Positions 12,819 through 25,591 of a DNA stretch of 64,000 nt are shown piece after piece. A program made the position numbers and the translations under genes. How positions within the stretch are numbered: the first letter of the stretch is position 1; each line of letters opens with the position of its first letter. The notes beneath the pieces were generated by a model. It made no database searches and was not told where the DNA came from. It saw only the letters and a program-made list of their open reading frames with translations. The stretch is from Motacilla alba alba (Eukaryota > Chordata > Aves > Passeriformes > Motacillidae): NCBI RefSeq assembly GCF_015832195.1, contig NC_052017.1:72293801-72357800 (forward strand). The letters are read 5' to 3'.

Positions 12819-14784
12819 GTATCACCTACTATAAGATTTGTAAATAATGAATTGGCAAAATCCAGTGTGCAGAAAGAGAAATATTCCCTAATTGATTGGT
12901 AAAACTAGCTAAGGGTCATCCTCGAGGCTAATTTAATATTTCCATTAATAAACTTATTGCCAAAAGTTGTGTTGCAGCAGTTGAAGGTACTGGGGGCTGC
13001 AAGTAGAATGAATTATTACACAGAAGGGAGAGAAAGTTTTTACCAAGAAACACCCTAGCTGAGGGTAAATAATTTAATATCAAAAATGTGTGATGGAATT
13101 GTCCCATGCAACTTTAGGATTCTTTTATTCCTATTTTATTTCTTGGTTCCCCTAGGGGAGGGGAAAGAAAACAAAGTCCTGACCTGTAATAAATACATGA
13201 GTAAAAAAAAAAAAGTCTTTTTTTTCTTTATAAATTTCTGGTTTTAACTTGGAATTCTTAAAATTATATCCCTGACAACCCTAAAGAAATGGAAAAAAAG
13301 TCCTAGGATGATGACAGTATTCTATTTTGAACCAGGCGCTTGAACCCACTTTTTAAATAATTTTTGAACACCTATGAATCATACAGATTGTTACAGAATT
13401 ATAAAGGGCCCAATGTTTTGGTGCCTTTGTTCACAGAGGAAAATATCTCTATGAGTGTGTGACAGCTGAATTTTTTTTTCTGTGCTATTAGTCTGAGGAT
13501 AGAATCTGTGGATCATTACCAGCACCACTGATTGTGCTTCTGATAAATGAGGAAATCGGGAAAGATTTCTGATGGCCCCACATACTTGGAAAAGCTTGAA
13601 TTTAGACTGGCAAATGGGATGAATTGTGAGCTGCTTCATCTACTACATTTCAGCTGAGAATCTGGATTGTGTGATTTACTTTGCTAGTGTCATATTAAGC
13701 CCTTAAAAATTACTAAATCCATTTAATTCAGGAAGCATTTTTATAAATACAAGGATACACAATTGCATAAATTGTTTCTTCAGTTCAGAATTTAAAGTAA
13801 TAACAATGAGAAGCTAATGGATTGCTTATGTCTTTTTATCATTATTTTCATAAAACGTATGAATATATTGAAATAATGGTACCTCTCCACGTCAGTGCAT
13901 TTCCATAAAATTTTTCTGCTGACATGTGATACAGATAGAAGTGGACTTGTTGAAGGGATCCTGTTCCACTTCAAGAAATTCTGAGATGGAGCATCAAGAT
14001 CTATTTGATTGTGCATCTATAGAGGATGATTTTGGAAATAAAATAAAAATATATTTCTAGGAAAATGGAATTGTTGTACTAACAATTGTTTTATATACAG
14101 TTATAATTTTGTTTTCCAAAGAATTGATCATATTTTTTCACAAGTATCACTGTCCAAGAACAATTTGGCAGCTTTTTTTGTACAAAATATTGTCAGCTAA
14201 GAAAAATGTGCAAAAGCAGAACTAAGGAAATTCTTTTCGCTGGGTATAAAACTTGCTAGAGTGACAAAACAAAAGTCTACATTATATTTTCCATGTTCTT
14301 TCAGCTGCCACATTAACAGATATTAACCAGAGAGTCCAAGAAATGCTGTCAGAAAGTAAAACTTAATTGAGCATTAAAAACTAAAGCAAAATTTTTTTAC
14401 ATCTGGCATGTTGAACAATGCACATTCTCAAAGAATGGTGAGTGCTACTTATATAACCAAAGCAAAATTGGATATAAGAACTGAAAAACTGATTGTTTTC
14501 TCATATGATAACGTGCTATTGATGAAATTAAAGGGCTTTACAAATTTATTACAGTTTTCAAAGTGGAAAGGGTATAAAGATGGGAAGATACTGGGTATCT
14601 TGAACAAAAAGGAAAGAAAAAAAATCTAACACTGCAAAAAGGCGATATGACTCAAAGATTGAGAAGGCAGTGTGACAGAGAAAGAAGAAGAAAGTAAAAG
14701 CTTAAGATAATCAGAAACATTTAATTGAACACAATCCAAAAAGAGGCTGCCAACTTCACTACTACGTGTGTCACTGTACGACGC
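12819..14784. other. AT-rich non-coding DNA, no gene seen
   Basis: Open frames are short and show no protein character. Short A and T runs occur near 13205-13225 and 13471-13480. No recognisable repeat is seen before the CR1 tail at 14785. Confidence 0.65.
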
Positions 14785-14855
14785 TGGAGGGCTGGAACTG
14801 GATGATCTTTAAGATGCATTCCAACCCAAGACATTCTGTGATTCTATGATTCTAT
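14785..14855 (+). mobile_element. CR1 retrotransposon 3' end fragment
   Basis: The segment carries the CR1 3' untranslated hallmark: GGATGATCTTTAAGATGCATTCCAACCC, split here by no gap, followed by the terminal repeat CTGTGATTCTATGATTCTAT. CR1 copies in birds are usually cut off at the 5' end, as here, where only about 70 bases remain. No target duplication is seen, which is normal for CR1. Confidence 0.85.
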
Positions 14856-16470
14856 TGCAGCGGTGTTCTTGAATTGCACTTGTCGGCCAGTAAGACAAGT
14901 AAGAAATATTTTTAATTCTAGTTTGCACATTTTCTTTATACAGTCTGCAGAAAACTTACAAGAAATGGTAGAAAATAGCCAGTACATAAGCAAAACTAAG
15001 GAACACCACGCATCAGGTGTGGCTTGTTAGTAAGTGAACAGTTGTCTTGGTCTGTCTATATTTCTCTATGGGATGTAAATTTAGCACACATAACAGTACT
15101 TGCTCAGTCCTAGAAACTTTCAAGCAGCTTTCTGTAAACAAGGAAATAACTTAGGGAAAGGATTTCTGCTTTTTAACATTAAACTAAATCCAGGCATGGT
15201 GTATATGAGGATTGGGAGCTACGTCCAAAGTGCCTGAGACCATTCATTAGCGCTGAGAAAAATTGGCACAAGAAACTATGCACACATGCAATTAGCACGG
15301 AAAACAGATGGCTAGATGCAAAATATTTGCTAAGGACAGTCACTCTGCCATGCTGACTCCAAAGTGGTGCTGGTTTGGGGGAGTGCTGGCTAGTTGGGCT
15401 GCAGCACAGTTGTAGCATCCACAGTGATGCTTCTGCTTTGGGGTCTGCTAATTTCCTAATTCAGGCAGGTGCAGAGAGTCCCTCTCCCACCAGCACCCTA
15501 TCGCTTGACTGTCATTAAAGGAGACAGAGTAAACACTTTTCCAGTTACTATCATTATGTATCTAACACAGAGTATTACACAGAGTATTGCTGATGGCGCC
15601 ATTCCATTGAATGGAAATATGTTACTCAACAGGTAATATTTACAGCAGAGACTGGCAGATTTTTTTTCAAGTGACCTGTATCATTGTATACCTTCTAAAT
15701 GTTGCAGTGCCAATCCTAAAATTACTAGATTACTAACCCTTTCTATGGGGTCTGATCTTTCAAAACACTAAAGGAGGGACATAAACTCCAGGGGGAAAGG
15801 GTGAAAAAAAAAAAAGAGTAATCAGTTAAAAAAATGTCTTCTTGGATGAGGGTCTGGACAACATATGCACAGATTGATAGAGTGAGGCTTGCAGTAGGGT
15901 TCTTAATTTAAACTTTCCTTTGCAGGAGGAAAAAACTTAGCAAGCCTTTAACATGTGTTTTTCTACTAAGGTATAAATTATGCAGTAAAGTCTTGATTCT
16001 GTTAGACAGTAGTAACTAAATAAATAACTTAGATCTTTTTTATGTTCTGAGCATTCATGCACCATAAACTGTCTAATTATAATACTTTTTTTTACTCTCT
16101 TTGAAGTAATTGATAAAATATTCTTGCAAGATTTGAAAGAGGAAAAATAGAAGGTTTAAATTTTTCAGTAGAGAAGACATTAATTTTCTCTCAGTCCAGT
16201 AATTGTAAAAATACAATTCTGTTTCATCTTTAATACAAGGTAGAGGAAAGGAAAGTGAATTATCTGCCTTAGCAAAGAGATATATAATAATGAAATTACT
16301 GTCTTCTTGCAGGTATAAATTTGCTGTTTATTAATGCTAACACATGGTTTCACACTTACATGATGTACCAGACAAGAAGGAAGCTGATATGATTGTAATT
16401 TGAATTTCTGCTGTAAGCCATCATATTAAATTACATGAAATGCTAGTGAAAACCTTCAGGTAGGCAGGTA

Positions 16471-16518
16471 ACATGACACAAATAGATTTGGGTAGTGTCA
16501 TGTACCCAAATCTATTTG
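16471..16518. repeat. Interleaved double inverted repeat (pseudoknot order)
   Basis: Two inverted repeats interlock. Arm B (16479-16494, CAAATAGATTTGGGTA) is the exact reverse complement of 16503-16518: 16 bp with an 8-base loop. Arm A (16471-16479, ACATGACAC) is the exact reverse complement of 16495-16503, which falls in the loop of the first. The order is A-B-A'-B', so the two hairpins exclude one another or would form a pseudoknot if transcribed. Such a pattern is typical of local template switching during replication. Confidence 0.9.
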
Positions 16519-17749
16519 CTCTGAAAATTTCATTAATTCATTCCTGGTACTTAAAAGAATTATCTCAATTTTTATCTGCGAGGAATCCCATCTCCTGTCT
16601 TCTTCTAGAATCTTCCCAAATGCTATTGTGCTCCTCCTGCTAGATGTAGAAAGGTCTGTGAGGGATGAAGTCACCACGTAAAGACACCATACTCCCTTTC
16701 TCTAGGACTCTATAAAGGGGAGCAAAGAGGCTATGGTGGGCATTTTGAGGTAAAATTGCAAGAGAGCTGGAGGTCTTGGGTACATATCATAGAGAATTGC
16801 GTGTACCAGCTATTTTCCATCGGGCTCTATCAGCTACCCTCTTTGAATTTTGACTCTATGGGCAAGGAGATGTCAAGTGGGACAAGGAAGAAGTGTGTCA
16901 ATCGAACCTTTGCATTCTCTTCACAATCCCAGATGACGGCTGAAAGAAGGCATATATTAACAGAGTTTCAGAGATAGTAATTGGCATCTCTTCTCCAAAA
17001 CGGAAGTATCTGCTAGGATATTCATGTTCTCCAGAGTGTGGAATGATCCCATGAGGCCAGGAAAGATGTGAGCTGAACAGGGAAAGAAGTTCTTGCTTTC
17101 TGTGACAAGGAAAAGGCATCCAGAGTAATGGGCACAAGACAAGAAACACCATGCATAGAAAATATTTGGAAACTTCTTCATATTGGGTCAATATAAGCAA
17201 AAAAAAACCCCGAACAAAACACTTTTATTATTCTTCCTTTCAAATAAGTCTTTACAAATACTTTCAAAATATTTTTCTTCACAGCTATTTTATTATTTCT
17301 GTATAATTTTGTCTTGCTACATAACAGCTACATCAAATTATTTTTGTATCATGGATTTTTCATTACTTTTCTGAGCCCAAACCATCAGATAGCAGAAAAC
17401 CTCATCAGAGATGAGGCCTTTTGATAGATTTAGGCTCCACTTCTTCAGGCTACACATTTTCTGCAGGATTTTGAGTGTTGAAAATAAATATTCTGGTTTC
17501 CCTGAAACATTTCTCAGAAAGAACTTGCCATTTATAATGTAAAAGAAGTCTCTGCATGTCCTCTGCAGTGTATTTTACACTTTCCCAAATAATTCTTCAG
17601 CAGAAGAAATTTAGCTATTTGGTGGAGTGACATTTTCTTATCTTATACATTGTGCAAAGAGACCATAGAAATGGTTTTAGACATCATTATTAGCCCTATA
17701 ACCACATGTTAATGTAAAAGAAAGGCCAATTTATTTTTAACCACACCTT

Positions 17750-17794
17750 TCTTTGGAGTGTAAACGTCTTTGGAGTGTAAACTTTCTTTGGAAG
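17750..17794. repeat. Short tandem repeat, 17-bp period
   Basis: The 16-base word TCTTTGGAGTGTAAAC occurs at 17750-17765 and again at 17767-17782, followed by a partial third copy (TTCTTTGGAAGT). It is a local duplication without other features. Confidence 0.85.
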
Positions 17795-20093
17795 TAACGT
17801 CTTTTATGATCAAAAGTATCCACACTAAGTTCCTGAAAAAGCAAGGTTTGTACAGGCATGAGTGTCCTTATAAAACAACAGAGAGCAAAATTCTTTCTTA
17901 CAACAATAAGCAGTTCTAGATTACAACAAAATCTGGTAGGACTGGAAAACACAGAAAATTTGGAAATCAGGTTTGTCCATTTGTGGACGACAACCTAATA
18001 CCTATACATCCTGATTTTAACCATTGTTTATTCTACATAATCTACATTAGATCCCTCACAATAGTGACTAACTGAGTTATTTATTATCTTTACCCTTATG
18101 GCAAAAGCAGACTGGCTAACTTAATCCCAGTTCTCATTTTATATGAAATGTGAATTTCACATTTACACTTAATGCTGCATTGCCAATAAATTTGGCTTCA
18201 CCCTTTGAACTAAATGAGCTACAAAGTTCCATGAAAACTGAGACATTTTTAATAGAAATACATATTCTCTTTTATTATAATTTTCTTTATGTTCTACTGA
18301 AGAAAAAAAATCAGATTAGTATCAATTCTTTGAGATGTCATAATTTTTATTTACAATTCTATTTTCATCCACAACTAGATTTTTTTCTCTCTTATAATTG
18401 GCATACCAACTTTTTAAATTATATTTTTATAAATCTATTTTGAGTCACAGTAATTCACTGACTGCAGTTTCTGAATCTGCTGCAGTATCTGTCTCTGAAT
18501 CACAGCTACTAGCAGTGAAATGTTCCAAATTCTTCTGCAAACTGACAAGTTCTTTAATAGCACATATATTAAATATTTTGAGCTATTTCACTAAACCGTT
18601 ATAAAAAAAAATCTTGCCATATTCTCTAAATTATGTAGCTATTTTTGAGAAAATGGAGCTCTTGTGGTAGGGAAAGTAGAGAAAGGCTGCACAATTAATT
18701 TAACACCCCAAAACCTGAAATTGTTTAGCTGAACAGAACAGAAATAAATGTACAAACGATAGATGAAATGGTGTTCAACTTGGCCAATGTTTAAAAATGT
18801 AAGTTATTATAAAATAATCCTGAGTCAGTAAACCAGCTTCTGCCTTTAACAATACACATGTAATGGAAATGCATTTCAGAAAGCATCAGTTTATCAGTAA
18901 ATGTACACAGATGGTCCCTCAATTTACCATCAGTCCTTTCACTGACTTCCCAAACAGCCTGGGGAAACTGCATTTACGAAGATCTCCTCAGATAGCTGTA
19001 GCAAGCAGAGCACTACCCATCAGTATCAGAATCACAGTCCTCTCTTTCATATCATATTTTGAGCACATCCAGTAATCTGGCCTGTCACAGGCTCCAGCCA
19101 AGTGGAAATGACAGTGAATGACAGTAACAGACCAAATAAGATGGCTGCCAGGAGCGCAGAGAGACCCAGGGACCTCAATCAACTGAACCACAAATCCATT
19201 AAATGATTTAATTTTGTGTATCCAACTGTGGGGCAATGTTTACAGCAGGAGAGTAAAATACACCCACAAAAAATAAAAGCATGTAAAGGAATAAACAGTT
19301 TGAGAAATAAAAATACTCTGAGGAGAAGTTAATGCTTGATTGGTCCCTTTTTTTGGAAGATGTTACAAGCTTTATATGCACATAGAATAAATTGTCCTGT
19401 AATATGACCTTACATTTTAGAAAATGATTCACAAATGAAATTAGTTTTGTCTGGTAATGCAGAAAGGTAAAAAGACATTTTCTTCCATGAAAGTAGGCTA
19501 GTCAACTTGAGTTTGTTTGAAGTCTTTTTCCTATCACTCCCATTTTCTGGCTGGCACAGCAGTGACTGAAATGCAGAAAGAGCACATTTTAACCTGGATT
19601 AAAGGTACAGTTTTACAATTGTATACTTATTTGTTCCAGGCTCAGGCTTGTATTTTAAATGAAACCTCTAAAGCAAAACTGGGGTAAAAAATATGGCACG
19701 TTATCATGTATATGCTTTTAGATATTGCAGAACTTTAATATTCTATTCATCCTCTCTGTTAAAGGATAGTTTGGCTCATTCTGTACTAATAATTTCAAAT
19801 GCAGTTAAATGTAGCATAAAAACCCTTAGATCCTAAGACAGTTAGTCCACAGTCCTAACCTGTGCCTTCTGAGCATCTCATAAGGAGGTGAGGGGAAGAT
19901 CTGTTGTCTCTTTGCTCTGTCAACAGCATGATTTTGATATATGATGAACTTGGACATTAACATGACAAAGTAGGCTGGTAAATATAATTTATGATTAGGC
20001 CCTCTTCATTCAAACACATAAACTGCTCATAGCTGGAAAAAATCATAAAGAATACAGGAGAATTAGAAAAGGTATTTTGATTTTTCTATTGTT

Positions 20094-20135
20094 TTGATTT
20101 GTTGTTGTTGTTTGCTTGCTTTGTTTTGGTGGGCT
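20094..20135 (+). repeat. GTT-rich low-complexity tract
   Basis: A short run of TTG and GTT units with TTGCTTGCTTTG. It is a simple-sequence tract of no evident function. Confidence 0.75.
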
Positions 20136-21476
20136 ATTTTTTATGTGTGTGTTTGTTAGATGGTTAGACAGTTTGTTATGTATTAAATCTGCTTAGGAAG
20201 CAAGATACTTTTCTTCAACTAATAATAGCCAGATGTGCCTAGTTGAAAAGGAAGCCAGCATGTAACTCTTTCATAATTCTTTCAGTTATAAGAAACCCCA
20301 GATCAAATACACCTGTAGTGTAGCTGCAATTCAACTGATAGGACTCTACAGAGCACTCCAGACAACAGAATATTTTAAGGCTAGAGACATTCATTAGGCG
20401 AGGTTCGAACAAAGCCTCTGCAAAGCTACAAAACGGAGTGATCACACTATACAACACGTGCTTTTGCTAATAAGCAGCACCTTCTTCCCAGGGTAAACTC
20501 ATGACTACCTCAGATCATTAAATTTACTGAATAACAAAGGTAGGGAATTTTGTCCAAGAAGCCCTGGCTTTAGTGAAGAAACTTGAAGGGGACAGATTTC
20601 TTTCTAACAGTTCTGTCTTTTTAAACAATTTCATTCTATGAGGGGTTTTTAATTTTTAGCAAGCAGCTAAAAAACACCAAAACCAAAACTAAAACCAATC
20701 AATCCCTAAAAGAAAAATAGTTTCTTGTTTTGAATTGATCAGATGCCTCACTGTCAATAAAAGAGGTCTCAGTCAGACTTTCTTACCAATTGAAAGACAT
20801 TGCGTGCCACTGTGATCTGCCAAATGGTATTCCATGCTGCATTTTCATAATATTCCCCTAAGTCAAAAGATACATTTCTCATAGATATATTTCTAATGTT
20901 TTGAATGCAGGGCAAAACCAGCCTTTTGGGCACATTTTACTGGATTCAAGGATGTGCTGCTCATTTATTATTCTATGCTCATTTAGAGGCTTGAGATGAG
21001 CTCTGGAATATGCTTAGAGGGATAAAGACAGTACAGTCATTTGTAATTAAAGAACATTTTTTCATTCCTTTCTACTCAGCCATAGGCAGATATGCTGGTT
21101 CCAAGTCTTTTCCTCAACTCTCTACTGTAATGCCACTAATAGTAACAGGCAACAGAACCCTAAACAATTCTTACAGCACTGAGTGCATCACACAATCCTT
21201 TAACCTGAAATGGGACACGAAAATCACAGGCAGGAAGCACGCTGGGTTTTAGCTCAATTCTTGATATAACCTCTTGTGCAAACACAAACAAAAGAATGCA
21301 GGAGGATAGGGGGATTTTTCTTTTCCTCATGTGTTCTAGCTGTCCACTGTAGCTGAACATACTTCCTCATATATTTTTAATTTATCTGAGTATATGCAGC
21401 TACACACAGGTATTCTTATTTTACCCTCACTGAGAGCTTTCCTTTGTGTAAAGGAAAACTTTTTATTGTCATAGTG

Positions 21477-21643
21477 GGAAGGAAGGAAGGAAGGAAGGAA
21501 GGAAGGAAGGAAGGAAGGAAGGAAGGAAGGAAGGAAGGAAGGAAGGAAGGAAGGAAGGAAGGAAGGAAGGAAGGAAGGAAGGAAGGAAGGAAGGAAGGAA
21601 GGAAGGAAGGAAGGAAGGAAGGAAGGAAGGAAGGAAGGAAGGA
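21477..21643. repeat. Pure (GGAA) microsatellite, nearly 42 units
   Basis: About 167 bases of GGAA repeat run without a single interruption. Open frames on both strands (Gly-Arg-Lys-Glu and Phe-Leu-Pro-Ser repeats) are artefacts of it. Long pure tetranucleotide arrays mutate fast, so the true length will vary between individuals, and assembly may have fixed the copy number arbitrarily. Each unit contains the GGAA core bound by ETS-family factors, so the array is also a dense cluster of potential weak binding sites. The strand is polypurine throughout. Confidence 0.98.
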
Positions 21644-22511
21644 TTCCAAGACAAACTGAGATTTTTTTTCCAAAGAATTATATGAAATTTTTTACTTATT
21701 TCTTAAAGAAAATATGGCAGTCTTAATTATGATGGCTAATTCACGTGGAGCTGAAAAAACTGCTCAGTCCTATAGCAGAACTGCAACTACTGCTGTTTTA
21801 CTGGCTTCTAGTTTGTTGCAAATACTGCCCTATTTCAGCGAGCCATGTGGAGTGTATCATTATGTGCAGAAACACTTCTGTTCACAGACTTTTCTCTTTC
21901 AATACCAGATTTGCCTGTTTTCCTTTATGTGGAACTATAAATTATGTCCTCAGAATGACCATTTGCACTTTGATGCATACTAATCAATGTAAACATGTAA
22001 TTTTATAATTAATTCAGAACTAATTAGCAATAATTAGATCTGTCTGTCAAAAATATCAGCAGTAATTCAGAGTATATTACTTGTCAGTCAAATATGTTTT
22101 AAATAAATTTTGATAGCATTTCTGGCTCCAATTAACAGAGCATCAGAAACTTGCAGCCATTTTCATGGATGTTATTTTAACATGCAAGGAAGGGACTATA
22201 TGCATATTTATGTAAGAATATTTCCAACTGTATTGCTAACATTATAGCAGCTTGAATCAAGGAAAGTACATTATCTTCATGTAGCTAAATTGTAAAGAGT
22301 AGAACTAGAAGTATAGTAGCCAGTGAGGGAAAGAGAGATACAAACCACTTCATTAATGCCCAAATCAGATTTAGAAAATACAATTTAATTTTATCATTTT
22401 TTTAAATACACTATGACACTACTGATTCTGAGGTTCATAAATCAGTACCTAATAGTATCTTAAAATTTGATTTTCTATAGCAGGCGTAAATTTTTAGGTG
22501 CAAGGAGAGCA

Positions 22512-22567
22512 ATGGAGTTGGACCTGGATTAGTCTTTGAAGGCTATTTTTCCAACCTGTTATAGATA
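22512..22567 (+). mobile_element. Old CR1 3' end fragment
   Basis: The words GGAGTTGGACCTGGATTAG, TCTTTGAAGG and TTCCAACCTGTTAT follow the order of the CR1 3' end (GGTTGGACTAGATGATCTTTGAAGGTCCCTTCCAACC, from memory and shown here in pieces). It is clearly more diverged than the copies at 14785 and 25592. The terminal ATTCTATG repeat is eroded. Confidence 0.65.
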
Positions 22568-23990
22568 TTAGGCTCAGAATTTGATCCATTCCATGCTGAG
22601 GTTAGAGATGAAGCTTCATTAGAATTATGAATAAATGAGGAATTCAGCAAGAAATTACTGACCATATACAGACAGTTATTCTAGATTTATACTGGCTCTT
22701 GTATACCTGCACAGATAGATGCTGTCAGCTGATTTTCTGACTACACATCTAAAAATAAAGCACCTCTTCAACATATAAGTAAACATAATCAACTTTTTCA
22801 AAGACAGGAATTCCAAGGAAATGAATCCTTTTCCAAGGAATGGTAGCAGACTTATGGGACAGGAGGCCATAGAAAACTTTCTAATCTGAATTGACTCAAC
22901 AAGACTAACCCACCATCCATTTTCATCTATGTTTGTCAAAAAGATGCTGTGAAAAAGAAAACAGATTAAGAAGTGATTCCTAGGTCTAGAAATTATGCTC
23001 TAAACAGGACAGAGACAGAATGCATTGGGTCAAATTTAAGATTAGAAACACTTTTATTTTATGGATGCATCAGCAAATTCTGCATGGAATTACACTGCTA
23101 AGAACACTTGAGGGTAGAACTGAAAAATCAAAAGAAATACATCCCAAGAGGCATCTTAAATCTCTTGCCATATTGTACTTTTTGAAGGGGAATGTGTGGC
23201 CAGCTTTATAGGTAATAGCAGACTTTATGCTCCAGAACAAGTGAATGATTTTGTACCTGAGAGTGTACATTTTTCTGGATGTCTCCTCTCCCACATACTT
23301 TCCAGCATTTTTTATGAAATGACAAAGACCTGTTTTCTGACCATTAAGTCATTAATGAACATTAGTTCATTCGACAAATCAGGAAGGCAGTACTCATTCA
23401 AAGAAGACAAAACAGTGACTTGCCAGGTAAACAGATTTTCAAGATGCGTTCCTGAGACAATACAAAGGGATCATACCTATCAGTGCAGAATTATGGGGGT
23501 TTTTGTTTGGTTTTTATTATCTTTTTCCTAAATAAAAGGGAATCTTACAGAGTTTTTTTCCATCTCTGAGGAGTCGACAACACTCTAGAGATTTAGATGA
23601 AATTAAATGTTGTGTTCCTAAGTTTATCATAAATCACGAGACCAAAATAATAGACCATTCTCTAAGTCCAACACTGACATGAAATGCCAGTGATTCTCTT
23701 CAGGTATTTGCTATCAGAAATATCCATAAAAACATGAAATCAGATCTTGAAGAATGACCATGATCTTGGAATATTACTGATAAAAGCTGCATAGAATTTG
23801 GGAGAAAGGTATTTCCAGAAGTAAAAAATTAATTTCATCCAAATCTTTAAACATTTTTTTTTACTGCAGATTCATGCTAGTAGACTGACACTTTAAAAGT
23901 ACATACTTAAACACATTCCTCATTCTTTTTTTCAGGTTTTGAATGAAATATTTGTTTAAATACTATTGCAAATGAAAATAAATGCTTCAC

Positions 23991-24087
23991 AAAAAAAAAA
24001 AAAAGGGGGAAAAAGAAAAAAGATAAGCAGTATGTTACAGCATATGGTCATCCAAAAAAAAAAAAAAAAAAGAAAAAGAAAAAAAAA
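23991..24087 (+). repeat. A-rich tracts after an AATAAA word
   Basis: A 14-A run (23991-24004) follows AATAAA (23977-23982) by 8 bases, and an 18-A run (24054-24071) with further A-rich sequence follows shortly after. The first looks like a polyadenylated 3' end, as a processed retrocopy would leave, but no gene-like body is seen upstream. Simple A-rich low complexity is the default reading. Confidence 0.6.
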
Positions 24088-24815
24088 GGTGCATCACTTT
24101 TTTTTACACATACTTCATGAACTTATCTGATAAGCAGTAATAAATTCTGAGAAAATAGGTCAATATAACAATGAGAACAAAAGAGAAGCCAGGACACATA
24201 CAGGTTATCATAAGGTGTTAGGTTTTTCACAGATTTCTTACACACAAAATTCCTATTTTTCAGAACTTACAAATGATATCATCTTAGGGCTTTAACTTGT
24301 ACTTACTTAGCATGGAGTTCTGAGAACTTAAGACTGTGCCACGTGAAAGGATTTTTATTATTTTTCTCCTTTTTTATATCATCATGTTGATAAAAATGGT
24401 AAAATTAAATGCATGACCACAGAACTATGTTAAGTATAGAAGCTCATCTTAAGCTACCCATACCCCTTGGCCAAAGATGAGAAGACCATTAATTAACACT
24501 ACTTTCGAGGAACAGCTAGTACAGAACATTTTTCTTGTTTATTGTCTGACTCTTTCTTCATGTCTTGCTATTGATTAACGAAAAAATAGTCTACATTTTC
24601 AGGTTAAATATTATAATCCTACAAGCTAATTACCATAGTGTCTACAAGGTTTTAATACAACGTCTGAATGTCTAAACAATTGTATCTAGGTGCAATAAGG
24701 AGATTAGACACCTATCCCATCTGCAAAACATCAACGATGCTATGGTGGTAATAGATGTTTTGACATCATTATTTAGTGACTGTGTCTCATGGTGTTTATT
24801 TCATTAAAATTTGAG

Positions 24816-24841
24816 TATCAGTATACACAATGATACTGATA
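24816..24841. repeat. Perfect 9-bp hairpin
   Basis: TATCAGTAT (24816-24824) and ATACTGATA (24833-24841) are exact reverse complements around an 8-base loop. It is AT-rich and may be chance. Confidence 0.7.
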
Positions 24842-25591
24842 TTTTTTTTGGCTTAGAACCAATCTAGTCCTAGTGGAAAATCTGCTTTTCTCTCTTACTG
24901 TGTTAACTTAGGAGAAGAACATGGATCAATCCACCTTCAAATTGTGGGGAGAGGAAGTCACTGCCACATTGCTGAGATTGCACTAATTTTTTTCTTTCAT
25001 TCTTAGCACTGTGCTGGAGACTACACAAAGGAGAAGAAATGGTACTAGTAAAAGAACTTCTGCAGACTGTTGGCTGACATGACCAGTCAGGAAAAAATGA
25101 ATGGTGTGCAGGAAATGGTAACTAATGGCAGCTAAGCATGCCTCCTCACTCAGGCAATGCTGTGTCAGGGATTGATGAACTGACTCCTGGAGGGAGGGAA
25201 CAAACCCACATTGTGGTGTGGGGTGGAGGTAGGGCTCTCTGCAGAGAAAGGTTAGAGCTGGGTTAATTGTGCCTGCCTTGACCGGCAAGTGAGAATACAG
25301 CATGAGCCTAATCCAGCTGTAATGCTTTCAGCTCAGCAGCTAACACCTAAAGCTAAGTCAACGTATCCCTGCACACTGCTGGGTTCACAGTGTTGCCATC
25401 TTCTCACAGTCTCAACATGCTTTTTCTGACTAGAAACACTTAAATTTACAGCTCTGAGCAACAGATCCTTCCCTGTAGAGGACAATGATAGAGACAATAT
25501 TAGAACTGGGTATTCCTCCTCACCATGCTCTATTGCACCTTAGTTCCCTGTTTCTGTTATTTTCCTATTGTGCAATAACACATTGTGTAAG

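Larger units (their letters stand above)
14856..21476. other. AT-rich non-coding DNA, no gene seen
   Basis: The longest frame is 100 codons (minus strand, about 16.9-17.2 kb) and has no recognisable domain or clear coding signal. The stretch holds an interleaved inverted repeat at 16471-16518, a short tandem repeat at 17750 and a GTT-rich tract at 20.1 kb. I see no recognisable transposon. Confidence 0.65.
21644..25591. other. AT-rich non-coding DNA, no gene seen
   Basis: No open frame has protein character. It holds an old CR1 scrap at 22512, A-rich tracts at 23.99-24.09 kb and a 9-bp hairpin at 24816-24841. The part around 22.0-22.3 kb is rich in TAATTA-type words and looks like a possible regulatory stretch. 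Confidence 0.65.

Noticed and set aside
16898..17200. 100-codon minus-strand frame
   Set aside because: No domain recognised; a second frame overlaps it in another phase, and no promoter or splice context is visible.
21416..21673. Frames coding Phe-Leu-Pro-Ser or Gly-Arg-Lys-Glu repeats
   Set aside because: Pure by-products of the GGAA microsatellite.
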